Notes: generated by a model from the sequence alone, not told the origin. A stretch of DNA of 64,000 nt from Ignavibacteriales bacterium (GCA_015709675.1 CP054182.1:847448-911447); one strand, 5' to 3'; shown: positions 1 through 9,111, numbered from the stretch's first letter. Numbers and translations: made by a program.

Positions 1-865
1 GGCCCGCGCGGTGCTCGAAAAAGATTTCAGCCGTTTCGGGGTAGAGTCCGATTTCTGCCATACTTCCGATCTTGATGCAATAAGAAAGCTGATACGCCCG
101 AACACGAAGGTGTTATATATCGAAACACCTGCCAACCCGACCATGGAGATTTCCGATATCGCTGCCTGTGCTGCCCTTGCGCATGAGCATGGAATGATTC
201 TGGTGGTGGACAACACTTTTGCAACACCGCTCTACCAGCGCCCGCTTGACCTCGGGGCTGATGTGGTGCTGCATTCGGTCACCAAATATATAAACGGACA
301 CGCGGATATTGTCGGGGGTATTGTGGTCACCCGCGATAAAAAAACCTATGACAGCATCCGCCACACAATGGTATATATGGGGTGCAACATGGATCCTCAT
401 CAGGCGTATCTGGCAATCCGCGGCATGAAAACGCTGGCACTGCGGGTTGAGCGGAATCAGGAAAACGCGATGAGGGTTGCAGAGTTTCTGGAGAATCATC
501 CTAAAGTGGCGTGGGTGCGGTATCCGGGGCTGAAATCGCATCCGCAGTATGAACTCGCGAAAAAGCAGATGGGGGGACCCGGTTCAATGATTTCCTTCGG
601 CGTGAAGGGAACGGAGAAATCAGGTGGATGCGGCTTTGTTGCCGGCAAAACACTTATGGACTCAGTAAAAGTAGCAATGCTTGCCGTATCACTCGGAGGA
701 GTTGAAACACTGATACAGCATCCGGCTTCGATGACTCATGCAGCAGTGGGACAGGAAGACAAATTAAAAGCTGGTATTACGGACGATCTGGTGCGCCTTT
801 CTGTCGGAATCGAGGATGTGGAGGACATTATTGATGATCTTGCACAGGCGCTGGAAAAAGTCTGA
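1..865 (+). CDS. Methionine gamma-lyase-like PLP enzyme, 5' end outside window
   Basis: C-terminal portion of a Cys/Met-metabolism PLP-dependent enzyme of fold type I; the frame is open from base 2 and about 110 N-terminal residues lie before the window. Family members cleave or exchange the gamma substituent of methionine, homocysteine or cystathionine in the cytoplasm. Visible family blocks are VVDNTFATP, the PLP lysine in SVTKYINGH (Lys codon at 284-286), MRVAEFLENHPKV, and a C-terminal HPASMTHA followed by LVRLSVGIED. The HPASMTHA block and the overall pattern fit methionine gamma-lyase best. Cystathionine gamma-lyase or gamma-synthase remain possible, because the residues near the substrate that separate them are partly upstream. 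No terminator is seen; simple-sequence repeats follow the stop. Confidence 0.85.
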   Translation, partial: ARAVLEKDFSRFGVESDFCHTSDLDAIRKLIRPNTKVLYIETPANPTMEISDIAACAALAHEHGMILVVDNTFATPLYQRPLDLGADVVLHSVTKYINGHADIVGGIVVTRDKKTYDSIRHTMVYMGCNMDPHQAYLAIRGMKTLALRVERNQENAMRVAEFLENHPKVAWVRYPGLKSHPQYELAKKQMGGPGSMISFGVKGTEKSGGCGFVAGKTLMDSVKVAMLAVSLGGVETLIQHPASMTHAAVGQEDKLKAGITDDLVRLSVGIEDVEDIIDDLAQALEKV

Positions 866-963
866 ACTTAATTGTGAATTGTGAATTGTGAATTGTAAAT
901 TGTAAATTGATAGTCATAAATTATACGTTGATTACTAATTACTAATTACTCTTTACTAATTAT
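866..963. repeat. Simple-sequence intergenic repeat (GTGAATT then ATTACTA types)
   Basis: The gap begins with near-tandem copies of GTGAATT/GTAAATT and ends with copies of ATTACTA that run directly into the next start codon. The same two word families recur between many other genes of the window. No ribosome binding site can be seen in the last 30 bases. Confidence 0.8.
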
Positions 964-1425
964 ATGAATGCTGTTCAGGATTTTTATCCCGATGATGCCG
1001 CGCATTGTTATGGCTGCGGTAAACTGAATGAACATGGCCACCAGATAAAAAGCATCTGGGAAGGGGAGGAAACAGTTGCCAGGTTTACTCCGAAGGAATA
1101 TCATACTGCTATTCCGGGGTTTGTTTATGGCGGGCTGATTGCTTCACTGATTGACTGCCACGGTACCGGCTCGGCTGCGCTTCAGGCATATAAAAATGAA
1201 AACAGGGAATTGGGCACCGAACCCGCATTCAGATTTGTAACTGCTTCGCTGCAGGTAGATTATCTGAAACCAACTCCGCTTGGTCCGGTTCTGGAACTGC
1301 GCGGTACTATTGTTGAAAACAAAGGAAAGAAAATCACTACCGAAATCACCCTGGGCGCGAATGGCGTGGTAACCGCAAAAGGAAAAGTGATTGCGATAAT
1401 GCTGCCGGAAAACTTCGGGAAATAA
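964..1425 (+). CDS. Hotdog-fold (PaaI-type) thioesterase family protein
   Basis: A 153-residue protein with the N-terminal CYGCGKLNEHG signature of hotdog-fold acyl-CoA thioesterases, then a core IPGFVYGGLIASLIDCHGTG in which the Gly-Gly and Asp sit where the family has its active-site helix, and a later strand LQVDYLKPTPLG. The family hydrolyses acyl-CoA thioesters in the cytoplasm as dimers or tetramers; the substrate here is unknown. The start ATG at 964 is preceded by repeat sequence rather than a Shine-Dalgarno, so translation may be leaderless or the start may have been affected by repeat expansion. Length is normal for a single hotdog domain. Confidence 0.8.
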   Translation: MNAVQDFYPDDAAHCYGCGKLNEHGHQIKSIWEGEETVARFTPKEYHTAIPGFVYGGLIASLIDCHGTGSAALQAYKNENRELGTEPAFRFVTASLQVDYLKPTPLGPVLELRGTIVENKGKKITTEITLGANGVVTAKGKVIAIMLPENFGK

Positions 1426-1674
1426 TTAGCAGTTAGTAATTAGTAATTAGTAGTTAGTAGTTAGTAATTGGGGATATATATTGTTACTAGAAATTTCTAA
1501 TTGACCTAAGAGTTTTCTTCAGACTGCTGATTGATACGGAAGTTATCCGGCTATTACTTATCATTTCTCTAAGTTTCAGATATTTTCTTCTCACCTTTGC
1601 TGATAACACATTCTCCCCCGATGGCAATAATATAACTGCCTTCCAACTTTTTCTGCCTTAATAACCAGTCAAGT
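1426..1674. other. Intergenic stretch with TTAGTAATTAG-type repeat
   Basis: Bases 1427-1470 are near-tandem TTAGTAA words ending in ATTGGGGA, the same ending seen at about 13660 and 30095. The remainder up to 1674 shows no gene or hairpin that I can support. Confidence 0.6.
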
Positions 1675-1720
1675 TTTTACAATTCTGTGACAACTCAGGA
1701 GGGTGCACCTTCTAATTTTG
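1675..1720 (+). promoter_or_regulatory. Shared lipoprotein promoter, copy 1
   Basis: The 22-bp element at 1675-1696 reads TTTTACAATTC then TGTGACAACTC. It is followed after exactly 16 nt by TAATTTTG (1713-1720), which fits the Bacteroidota -7 consensus TAnnTTTG. The same element with the same 16-nt spacing occurs at 2853, 4920 and 10224, each time before a member of the same lipoprotein family. There is no TTG (-33 box) in the element, so it may be an activator site or an alternative -35. The start codon is 50 nt downstream of the box. Confidence 0.7.
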
Positions 1721-1769
1721 CTTTTAAAACAACAAAGTTCTTAATAGCCATCATCAATGAGGTGCGGAA

Positions 1770-2600
1770 ATGAAAAAAAAGTCATTATTCAGGCTGCTGC
1801 CTGTGCGGCTGACAGCGCTTATTACCGGATTTTTTCTTTATGGCTGCGCGGGGGGTTATACGGAAATACTTACACTGTCTGAAGCCGAGCAGGATCCCGG
1901 GGATGTATCATCGGTTTTTCTTAAGGACAGTACTGAAATCCGTCTTGAAGGGAGTGCAGAGTTTGATTTCCGCCCTATAGGTATTACTGGAACCACCTCT
2001 CACGGAAATGATACGCTCATAGCATGGGAAGAAATTGCCGAGCTGCAGGTGAAGGTCCCTGATACCGTTACATTTTCTCCGGACAGGGTTCATCTGTATA
2101 AAGAGATTAATCTTAAGAATCATATGGCAGTAAGGCCGGACAATAATGGATTTTTCTTTGACCCCTTGTCGGGTTATATCAACGGGAAAACAGAAAACGG
2201 ACTGCTGATAAAACTGCGGCGTGATAATATAACTGCGTGGTTTACAGACCTTCCGGAAACCGTAACAAAAGAACAAATGTATGCGGACACCACTATACGT
2301 ATTCAAAGACTGATGCTTCATCCGGATAATATGCTGGTGAGCTTTTATGATCAGATGGCGGGTATATCCCCCCGGGTAAAACTACTGACGGGAATTAACT
2401 CAAAGAATAAGCAAAAGGTAACGCTTGAAACAAAGGATATACAATATTACTCGGCTGACAGAGTGAATATAGGAGGGGTAATAAAAGATGTTGCCACGGT
2501 GACATTGGTTACCGGAGCAGTAGTAGGAGTGATTATGCTTATAAAATTTTTTAACCGTCCGAGTTCTACTAACTGGTCCGGAGGCAAAAAAATTATGTAG
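1770..2600 (+). CDS. Array lipoprotein A (three-module family)
   Basis: First of eight paralogues. Residues 1-26 are a lipoprotein signal with lipobox LYGC. Three repeats of a ~60-residue beta-rich module follow, with the pattern hydrophobic strand, LKxx, aromatic strand, GxTxxG turn, strand, then I..(L/F/Y). Module 1 contains LKDSTEIRLEG, module 2 LKNHMAVRPDNNGFFFD, module 3 LHPDNMLVSFYDQ. A hydrophobic segment near residues 240-257 precedes a basic tail (SGGKKIM), which suggests a C-terminal transmembrane helix in the inner membrane. I do not recognise a named family. The module resembles small SH3/Sm-like barrels such as those of YgdI/YgdR lipoproteins, but that is inference. GAGGTG at 1758 supports the ATG. 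Transcribed from the promoter at 1675. Confidence 0.8.
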   Translation: MKKKSLFRLLPVRLTALITGFFLYGCAGGYTEILTLSEAEQDPGDVSSVFLKDSTEIRLEGSAEFDFRPIGITGTTSHGNDTLIAWEEIAELQVKVPDTVTFSPDRVHLYKEINLKNHMAVRPDNNGFFFDPLSGYINGKTENGLLIKLRRDNITAWFTDLPETVTKEQMYADTTIRIQRLMLHPDNMLVSFYDQMAGISPRVKLLTGINSKNKQKVTLETKDIQYYSADRVNIGGVIKDVATVTLVTGAVVGVIMLIKFFNRPSSTNWSGGKKIM

Positions 2601-2610
2601 ATTATTCCGT

Positions 2611-2637
2611 AAGGCGGCAGTTGTAAACCGCTTTTTC
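2611..2637 (+). terminator. Possible weak terminator after lipoprotein A
   Basis: An imperfect GGCGG/CCGC stem with a loop of about ten bases is followed by CTTTTTC. The stem is short, so this is tentative. Confidence 0.35.
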
Positions 2638-2852
2638 TCCAAAAGATCTGAGGGTATTAAAGAGCTGTCTTTTATAGAAGTATCTGCATAACAGTTTATA
2701 AAATGCCGGACAGTAATACTATGATCCGGTGTATTACATTCAGACACCAGTTAAGGGAATGACTGCCGGGGGAATAGGTTTAGTATCGATAATCTCATTT
2801 CAAGAATATTCTAAAACACCAAAAGAATCTGAAAACATTCTCTCTGCAAAAC
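2638..2852. other. Intergenic region, nothing recognised
   Basis: AT-rich sequence between lipoprotein genes A and B; I see no gene, hairpin or member of the dispersed repeat families in it. Confidence 0.5.
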
Positions 2853-2898
2853 TTTTACATTTCCGTGACAACTCGGGGATTCAAACAGGATAATTTTA
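2853..2898 (+). promoter_or_regulatory. Shared lipoprotein promoter, copy 2
   Basis: TTTTACATTTC plus CGTGACAACTC at 2853-2874, then 16 nt, then TAATTTTA at 2891-2898. It differs from copy 1 by three substitutions in the element while keeping the spacing. The downstream ATG is at 2925, giving a leader of about 20 nt. Confidence 0.7.
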
Positions 2899-2924
2899 AG
2901 CTGAAGATTTGAAAGGACAAGGTG

Positions 2925-3821
2925 ATGAAACGGACAATTTTTGCAATTTTTAAAATAAAACCTCATATACCGGCAATATCAAAGTGTGATTGGCGCCTGT
3001 TTCTTGTTTCAGGATTATTCCTGAGTCATGCGGTTACCGGCTGTTATTATAAAACCGTTGAGTTCACTTCACTTGAGGATCCGGTTCTGGAGGATTGTAA
3101 AATCATTTCAGCTGAGGATAAACACAGAGGCAGAGTCACATTTAACTATTACGGAGCCCGGTACCACAGAGACGGGGGCGGCATTACAGTTCTCTCTGCT
3201 GAAGGAGATACTTTTAATCTTGCGGAAGATCAAATTGATAAACTGATTACCTCTGAGGTGCAGGGTCAGCAGTTTGTCCCGGATAGTCTGCCAAACCTTG
3301 CTTCAGTTTTGCTTAACAACAGCAGGTTGATTTTTGCAGGAGACCGGGGTTTTTATTTTGAAGAAAGCAACAAGGAACTGATCTGCTTCACTGACCGGGA
3401 TAATTCCTTTTCCGCAAATCTTTCCGAAATCAAAGAGTTCTATTATGCAAAACACTCGTTCATCACACCGCAACAACTCACTGAACAAACTGTTCCGGCT
3501 GTGAAAAAAGTAATTCTTAAGGATTCGGATTTGGCGATACCGGTCAAGATGATACTGCATGACAGGGGTAATGAATATATTGCCGGAGTAAGCAATACAT
3601 CTGAAAAAATTATTATACCAGGAGACGATCTGATTTCATTAGAAGCAGAAATGCTAGATGAAGAGGCAACAACGCTTGTATGGGTGCTTAGCGGGATAAC
3701 AACAGCAGTTCTTGTGGTTCTATTTGTACAGCAAATGGATAAAGCTTTTTCCGGGATGGGCAGAGATATCAGATTTTCCGCGGCTTTTGATGAGCACGCA
3801 ATCAGCGGAAGCGGAAGATAA
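2925..3821 (+). CDS. Array lipoprotein B (three-module family)
   Basis: Longest intact paralogue, 298 residues from ATG 2925; a GTG at 2922 is in frame, but AAGGAC at 2913 is better placed for the ATG. The signal ends in lipobox VTGC. Module 1 is centred on GRVTFNYYGARYHRDGGGI, module 2 on LNNSRLIFAGDRGFYFEES, module 3 on DLAIPVKMILHDRGNEY. A strong hydrophobic segment (VWVLSGITTAVLVVLFV) follows, then a 34-residue tail longer than in the others. It shares the N-terminal style CYYKTVEFTSLEDPV with paralogue D (4992), so B and D form a subtype. Gene C starts 65 nt after its stop without a new shared promoter, so B-C is probably one operon. Confidence 0.8.
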   Translation: MKRTIFAIFKIKPHIPAISKCDWRLFLVSGLFLSHAVTGCYYKTVEFTSLEDPVLEDCKIISAEDKHRGRVTFNYYGARYHRDGGGITVLSAEGDTFNLAEDQIDKLITSEVQGQQFVPDSLPNLASVLLNNSRLIFAGDRGFYFEESNKELICFTDRDNSFSANLSEIKEFYYAKHSFITPQQLTEQTVPAVKKVILKDSDLAIPVKMILHDRGNEYIAGVSNTSEKIIIPGDDLISLEAEMLDEEATTLVWVLSGITTAVLVVLFVQQMDKAFSGMGRDIRFSAAFDEHAISGSGR

Positions 3822-3886
3822 TTGACCGGAGAAATGGCTGGTGAAATTAGAGTTACTGAACGTCTGCTTTTAAAAGGAATACGGAG

Positions 3887-4699
3887 ATGAAACACCTATA
3901 TAACAAAATACAACCATTCGTACATGTTATTATAATTCTTTCCGCCATGTTTTATCATGGCTGCGCGATGTATTATTCAAGAATCATGACCAGGGATGAA
4001 GTTTACGCTAACCCTGTGGAGGTTGGCTGGGTTAAACTGATGGATTCAAGTGAAGTCTTGTTCAACGGAGGAGTAACGATAAATAATTTGTCTGCCGGGG
4101 TTACCGGTGTGACTGCTGACGGCGCTGAAACGTATATACCTGGAGAGAAAATCAAAGAACTGCAGACAGCCCTTCCTGATGCGGTGCTTTTTGATAAAGA
4201 AAAAGTTGGTGACCTGAAAGAGATTCACCTTAAAAACAATATTTCCGTAAGGCCAGATGATTCGGGATTTGCTTATGATGCCCATACCGGTCGGCTTTCA
4301 TGCAGGACTGAAGACGGAAAACCATTTTCTTCCCAGGCAGAGAGCGTTGCAAAATATTTTACGGAACTTCCGGACACGGTAAGCATTGAGAGATTTTTTG
4401 CCGATACTACGATTAGTGTAAAAAGTGTCCTTATGAAACCGGTGAATCTGGTCTTAACATTTAATGAGCCGGGTGCCGGGAGACTGCCTGCAGGAGATAT
4501 GGCAATGGGTTATACAACTGCCGGCGATCTTGTTACCATACCAATGGATCAGATTGCCTTTTTCATAAAAATGGAAGGGAGTGCAGCGGGTGTTGCCGGA
4601 AATGTCGGGATAGTTCTGGGTGTATTGGTTGTAATAGCGATTATTGACCTTATGACAAATATGGACGCTGATATTAAGCTCGATTTACAGTTAAAATGA
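3887..4699 (+). CDS. Array lipoprotein C (three-module family)
   Basis: A 270-residue paralogue closest to A: compare the N-terminal GCAMYYSRIMTRDEVYANP with A's GCAGGYTEILTLSEAEQDP, and the shared EIHLKNN/EINLKNH and RPDxxGFxxD in module 2. The lipobox is YHGC and the C-terminal hydrophobic segment is VGIVLGVLVVIAIIDL, followed by a short acidic/basic tail. AAAGGA and CGGAG precede the ATG. It lies 65 nt downstream of B and has no copy of the shared promoter, so it is inferred to be read from the promoter at 2853. Function unknown. Confidence 0.8.
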   Translation: MKHLYNKIQPFVHVIIILSAMFYHGCAMYYSRIMTRDEVYANPVEVGWVKLMDSSEVLFNGGVTINNLSAGVTGVTADGAETYIPGEKIKELQTALPDAVLFDKEKVGDLKEIHLKNNISVRPDDSGFAYDAHTGRLSCRTEDGKPFSSQAESVAKYFTELPDTVSIERFFADTTISVKSVLMKPVNLVLTFNEPGAGRLPAGDMAMGYTTAGDLVTIPMDQIAFFIKMEGSAAGVAGNVGIVLGVLVVIAIIDLMTNMDADIKLDLQLK

Positions 4700-4919
4700 A
4701 ACAAACGATACTGAAGAATGTGATTTTTTTATTCAATATGTGGTTAATTAATAGATTGTTGTTTGTATGCTGAGAGAAAAACAAGCTCTCAATCAAAAAA
4801 CAGGTTCAAAATTACTTCGCGGGCGGATAGTGGTTATCAAAAAAGAAAGTTATTATCATGGATTATAGGAGGGAATATAATGATCTTAATGAGATAAAAC
4901 CTGCGTCACCTGACTCAAA
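4700..4919. other. Intergenic region before lipoprotein D
   Basis: AT-rich, no gene or clear hairpin seen; it ends at the third copy of the shared promoter element. Confidence 0.5.
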
Positions 4920-4965
4920 TTTTACAATTCAATGACAATTCTAAAGGTGTGGTAAAGTAGTTTTA
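4920..4965 (+). promoter_or_regulatory. Shared lipoprotein promoter, copy 3
   Basis: TTTTACAATTC plus AATGACAATTC at 4920-4941, 16 nt, then TAGTTTTA at 4958-4965. The most diverged element of the four, but TTTTACAATTC, TGACAA and the spacing are kept. Confidence 0.65.
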
Positions 4966-4991
4966 CTTCAGTTATTTACCGGAGCAAGATG

Positions 4992-5849
4992 ATGGAACAG
5001 AAATATCTTCCTATGGTGAGAGTCAGCCGTGTCGCAAGGCAATGGGCAAAAACGAAGTTTATCATAATAATACTATTAATAAGCACGGCTTCTCTTTTTG
5101 TTTCAGGATGTATGCTCAAAACTATTGAACTTAAAACAAAAGAAGCTGTTATCACCAATCATACTAAACTGAGCACCGTTACGGATAAAACCAGAGGAGA
5201 AATTCGTTTTGATATTATGGGTACAAGATACAAGAAGGGGGAAGTTGTTTTCATCTGTCATTTAACGAGGGGTGATACTCTTCAGTTAACGGCGGATAAG
5301 ATTGATGAGATTCGCACCGCAATTCAGGAAGGGGAGGAATTCTCTGAAGAGAGAGTAGCAGAGTTAAAATCCGTTCTGCTCACAAGAAACATTCTGATAA
5401 AACCTAACGCTAAGGGCTTCAGGTTTTACGGGGAGAGCGGTGAACTCGCCTGTTCAACCATTGATAATCTTACCTTCAGGAAAAAACTGTCTGATATTAA
5501 GCAATTTTATTATTCAATGCCGGAAACGGTTTCAGCTGATGAGCTGAAACGAAATCCTTCCTTAAAGGTAAAGCAAATAGTAAAAAAGGGAAATCCGGTT
5601 CTGCTTGACGTAAAATATATGTACAGTATGCAAAAAAGCAACTACCTAATCGGGAGAACATCGGAATCTGAAGATGTTATTATACAGGAGGAGAATATTG
5701 TTTCCGGAACTATCGAAGTTATTGATGTTGAAAGCGATCTCTATGTGTACGGAACCAGACTTGCTGCCGTTGGGGCCGTAGTTGGACTTATTTATCTCTT
5801 TTATGATTCCATAATTTTCGACAGGCCACACAGATCCGGCGGAAGATGA
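4992..5849 (+). CDS. Array lipoprotein D (three-module family)
   Basis: A 285-residue paralogue of subtype B: it shares (C)xxKTxEx and the stretch DKTRGEIRFDIMGTRYKKG with B's DKHRGRVTFNYYGARYHRD. Lipobox VSGC. Module 2 contains LLTRNILIKPNAKGFRFYG. The C-terminal hydrophobic segment LAAVGAVVGLIYLFY is followed by a basic tail (RPHRSGGR), again suggesting a membrane-spanning end with a cytoplasmic tail. ATG 4992 is preferred over ATG 4989 because GGAGC at 4981 then sits six to seven bases upstream. The broken gene E follows after 101 nt. Confidence 0.8.
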   Translation: MEQKYLPMVRVSRVARQWAKTKFIIIILLISTASLFVSGCMLKTIELKTKEAVITNHTKLSTVTDKTRGEIRFDIMGTRYKKGEVVFICHLTRGDTLQLTADKIDEIRTAIQEGEEFSEERVAELKSVLLTRNILIKPNAKGFRFYGESGELACSTIDNLTFRKKLSDIKQFYYSMPETVSADELKRNPSLKVKQIVKKGNPVLLDVKYMYSMQKSNYLIGRTSESEDVIIQEENIVSGTIEVIDVESDLYVYGTRLAAVGAVVGLIYLFYDSIIFDRPHRSGGR

Positions 5850-5950
5850 GACAGATGAACTGATAAGAGAGATAAATACAAATACAACTCAGTATGAGTA
5901 AACCTTTTCACGAATTGCTGACTTATATACAATGCAGAGAAAAGATTATT

Positions 5951-6726
5951 ATGAACAGAACTTTTTACAGGTCTGCCTGGCTTATAAAAACCCTTGTTGC
6001 AGCTCAAATGTTGCATATTTGGGGATGTTATACCGTTAAAACGCAGATTTATGATCAAAAACTTCAATCACTCAGAAACAAGCAGTTTGAAAGCATTGTC
6101 CTGACTAACGGGGACTCTCTTTTTTTCGGAGACAATAAGGCATCTTTGGTAACTCTTCCAAAGATGTTAAAGGGAAAGACGCCTTTCGGAAAAGAGATCG
6201 CTGTGAAATTGTCTGACTGCAATGAACTGATGATAAAATATTCTGATGTACAAACGTTCAGTCCGGAAAATATTGGTGATGCTAAAGAAGTTCACCTGAA
6301 GAACGGACTGCTGATCCGATGCGATGAAGAGGGATTCACTTACAGTCCGCAGGATTCCGCTGTTCGCTGCCTTACATCTGCAGGAAAAAGTATGCCTTCC
6401 CCGTAAAATACATTGAGATGATATACAACAGCCTTCCTGATACTACGGACCCGCATCTTCTTTCAGAAAATACATCTTATCAGATTAAGGCTGTTCTTCT
6501 CACATCAAACATAGTAATCAGATTTAGTGATGAAGAAGTAACTCTGCTTCCTGAGAAAATTTGTATAACAGGAGAGACGAAAAACAACCATGTGGAAATT
6601 ACCCCGGAAAATCTGGAATCGTATACAACCATTGATTTCAGTCTTCGCAGAACACTTAATACGGTAATAATTAGTGCGGCGCTGCTGTATTTGGGATTTA
6701 TCTATGCGTGGGCCTCAAATAACTAA
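5951..6726 (+). pseudogene. Array lipoprotein E, frameshifted
   Basis: A paralogue interrupted by a single frameshift. Frame 2 runs from ATG 5951 (lipobox IWGC) through modules 1 and 2 to a stop at 6404-6406. The homologous third module and the C-terminal hydrophobic segment (TVIISAALLYLGFIYAW) continue in frame 1 to 6726. Frame 1 is open across the junction and reads KYAFPVKYIEMIYNSLPDT, aligning with the LxYxxLP(D/E)T block of C, G and H. Adding one A to the five-A run at 6385-6390 (GGAAAAAG) restores a 258-residue protein of normal family length. This could be a genuine recent pseudogene, a sequencing indel in a homopolymer, or slippage. An upstream in-frame ATG at 5894 lacks a ribosome binding site. 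Confidence 0.7.
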
Positions 6727-6872
6727 CCAGAATAATGACCAGGAAGACCTGAAAACTTATTCTTTTCCGACATAAACCCCTGCGTGAGGGGGCGGATACA
6801 GTAATTGGATTTCACTTTCCTAAGAGGGTTGAAAAGACATTCATACTTCACACTTCATAATTTTGAGAGAGA

Positions 6873-8858
6873 TTATTCTTTAACCGGCAGAGTGAATTTC
6901 ACGCGGGTATATTTTTCCTCTTCGCTTTCAACACTGATGGTGCCGCCGTGAGCCGTGACAAAATCGTGACAGATGATGAGTCCCAGTCCGCTGCTTTTAA
7001 CACCGGCGGAATCATGTCCCACCACTTTCTGATGATGTGAGAAGAGGAAGGGAATGAGTTCCTGGTTAATCCCGGGTCCCGTATCTTCCACGGTAATGGT
7101 GTGGAATGTGCCTGTTTGCTGAGCGGTCAGTTTGATTTCACCATCCAGATAAGCGAACTTAACCGCGTTTGAAAGCAGGTTCCTGATGATTGCTTTAAGC
7201 ATATCAGTATCTGCGAATACCATCATGTCGGCCGGTACTGACAGGTGAAGCCGCAGGTTTTTGTTCTTAAGAGCGTTTTCCTGCAGGATGCGTATTTCCT
7301 GCACCAGGGGATACAGCGGCTGCTTTTTAGGCTGGAACTTAATGTTCCCCTGCTGGCTGCGGGACCAGGTGAGGAGATTGTCCAGCAATGTATATATAGA
7401 TGTTGTCGAGTTGGCGAACATATCAATAATCTCCCGTCTCTCCCTGTCGGTCATCTCAAAATATTCGTTCTTCAGGATTTCAAGAGTGCCTATCATGCCC
7501 TGAAAGGGGGATTTAAGGTCGTGCGCGATGATGTTAAAGAACTTGTTTTTTATATCGTTAATTTTTTCAAGTTCAGCCGAGAGCCGCTTTTTTTCCTGAT
7601 AGCGGTAAATAAAAAGAGCCGTGAGAGCAACAAGAATGAAGCTGATCACGATATATATTGTCAGGAGAAAGTTCCGGTCCTCCAGTTCTTTTTCGAGCTG
7701 TTTGTTCGCCAGTTCGGTACGTTCAAGCGCCACAAAATTATCAAGATCAACAAACTTTGAACGCTGCTTCAGGATTGCAAGCGAGTCTTCCACGGTATCA
7801 TATTCTTTTAAATAAGCAAAAGCTTTGCGGAAGTCGCCTGCTTTTTCGTAAAGCCGGTACCGCGCTTCATAAGCATCTTTAAGCAGTGCAAGACTTCCGG
7901 AGGGGCGGATTAACTGAAGGCTCGAATCAAGATATTCGGCGGCAAGGGTGAGATTGTTCGCGGTGGTATATATAGAAGAGAGCAGAATCAGCTGGCTGAT
8001 TTCTCCTTCCTGATTCGGAATACTCCGGTGTATTTGCAGAGATTTAACTGCTGAAGAGGAAGCGCTTTTGTAATCTCCCGCTTTCAGGTAAACACGGGCC
8101 ATACCGCTGAGTGTTTCGGCCAGTCCTTTTTTGTAATTGCTGAGAGTGTAGAGTTCATTCAAATGGCTGTAGTTTTTCAGCGCTTCTTCATACTCTCCTG
8201 TTTCCAGCCGTAATTTGGCAATATCAAGCAGGATGCGGGCATACATTGTGGAATCGGGAATCTCGATTGAACGGCTGAGTGCTTTCTGGAAATATGCAAG
8301 TCCGTCTTTATAATTGCCCTGCTTCAGATAAACTCGTCCGAGGAGAATTTCCGTATAGGCAAGGCCTCTCTTGTGGCCAATTTTATTAAAGAGAACGATT
8401 GCTTTTCCGATGCTTTCAATTGCTTCAGGGAACTGCTCCAGACTGGTATATATATCCCCGCGGGTATTATACGCGTAGGCAATGATCACGGTATCGCCTA
8501 TCTGCTCACCGGCTGCAAGGCATTTGGTGATGGTGTTCATCGCAAGCTGATAGGCGCCAAGATTGTTGTAGGCAACCGAAAGATACCCGAGTCCCTGTGC
8601 CTGGCTCCACTGATCATCATAGGATTCCGCTGTCTTAATGCCCTCAAGAGCAAATTTGATAGAGACAGAAGGATTATTGCTGCGGTTTACCCAGGCGGAG
8701 TCAAGAAGTCCGGCCACCCGGGCTGAGTCCTCAGGAGCCGGATAATTCCCCCGGAAAGAATGAATCGGCTGCTGGGAATATATATAATTTTCCTCCAGCG
8801 GAATCAAAGCCGCCATGAGAATCATTACAGGGATCAAAAAACGGTAATAGCAACGCAT
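6873..8858 (-). CDS. TPR-sensor histidine kinase
   Basis: A 661-residue transmembrane histidine kinase. Signal peptide (residues 1-28), about six tetratricopeptide repeats (roughly 60-370; e.g. GRVYLKQGNYKDGLAYFQKA), a short coiled coil, and one membrane helix (about 397-419). The HisKA box is IIAHDLKSPFQ with the phospho-accepting His near 444, followed by a HATPase domain with RNLLSNAVKF, DTGPGI and SSGLGL (about 628). The TPRs are therefore periplasmic and the kinase cytoplasmic, a layout common in Bacteroidota. It autophosphorylates and passes phosphate to a response regulator, but none is adjacent; the sigma-54 regulator at 57326 is a candidate only by default. It is convergent with the lipoprotein genes to its left and divergent from tag. 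ATG start at 8858. Confidence 0.9.
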   Translation of the reverse strand: MRCYYRFLIPVMILMAALIPLEENYIYSQQPIHSFRGNYPAPEDSARVAGLLDSAWVNRSNNPSVSIKFALEGIKTAESYDDQWSQAQGLGYLSVAYNNLGAYQLAMNTITKCLAAGEQIGDTVIIAYAYNTRGDIYTSLEQFPEAIESIGKAIVLFNKIGHKRGLAYTEILLGRVYLKQGNYKDGLAYFQKALSRSIEIPDSTMYARILLDIAKLRLETGEYEEALKNYSHLNELYTLSNYKKGLAETLSGMARVYLKAGDYKSASSSAVKSLQIHRSIPNQEGEISQLILLSSIYTTANNLTLAAEYLDSSLQLIRPSGSLALLKDAYEARYRLYEKAGDFRKAFAYLKEYDTVEDSLAILKQRSKFVDLDNFVALERTELANKQLEKELEDRNFLLTIYIVISFILVALTALFIYRYQEKKRLSAELEKINDIKNKFFNIIAHDLKSPFQGMIGTLEILKNEYFEMTDRERREIIDMFANSTTSIYTLLDNLLTWSRSQQGNIKFQPKKQPLYPLVQEIRILQENALKNKNLRLHLSVPADMMVFADTDMLKAIIRNLLSNAVKFAYLDGEIKLTAQQTGTFHTITVEDTGPGINQELIPFLFSHHQKVVGHDSAGVKSSGLGLIICHDFVTAHGGTISVESEEEKYTRVKFTLPVKE

Positions 8859-9111
8859 TTGTACGCTTAAGTGAACCTCTTATGCAGCGAAGGAGTGTTT
8901 AACTCCCTCCAGATCAGTTAATAAAAATACAGCTAATAAAAATACAAAGTAAAACGGAAATAGCATCAGGAAAAGATTCAGGACTCCCGTAGGCGATAAG
9001 GTTACATATTCCTTGCCTGGTCCTGGCCGGCGGAACAATCTGAGGTACGATTAACTATATTTGACAGGTAAATCATTTGCATTTATAAAAACAGGAAGCA
9101 TAACAAAGGCA

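Noticed and set aside
1675..1696. CRP/FNR-type operator reading of TGTGACAACTC
   Set aside because: Only a TGTGA half-site is present and the opposite half (TCACA) is missing in all four copies, so a CRP-like dimer site is not supported.
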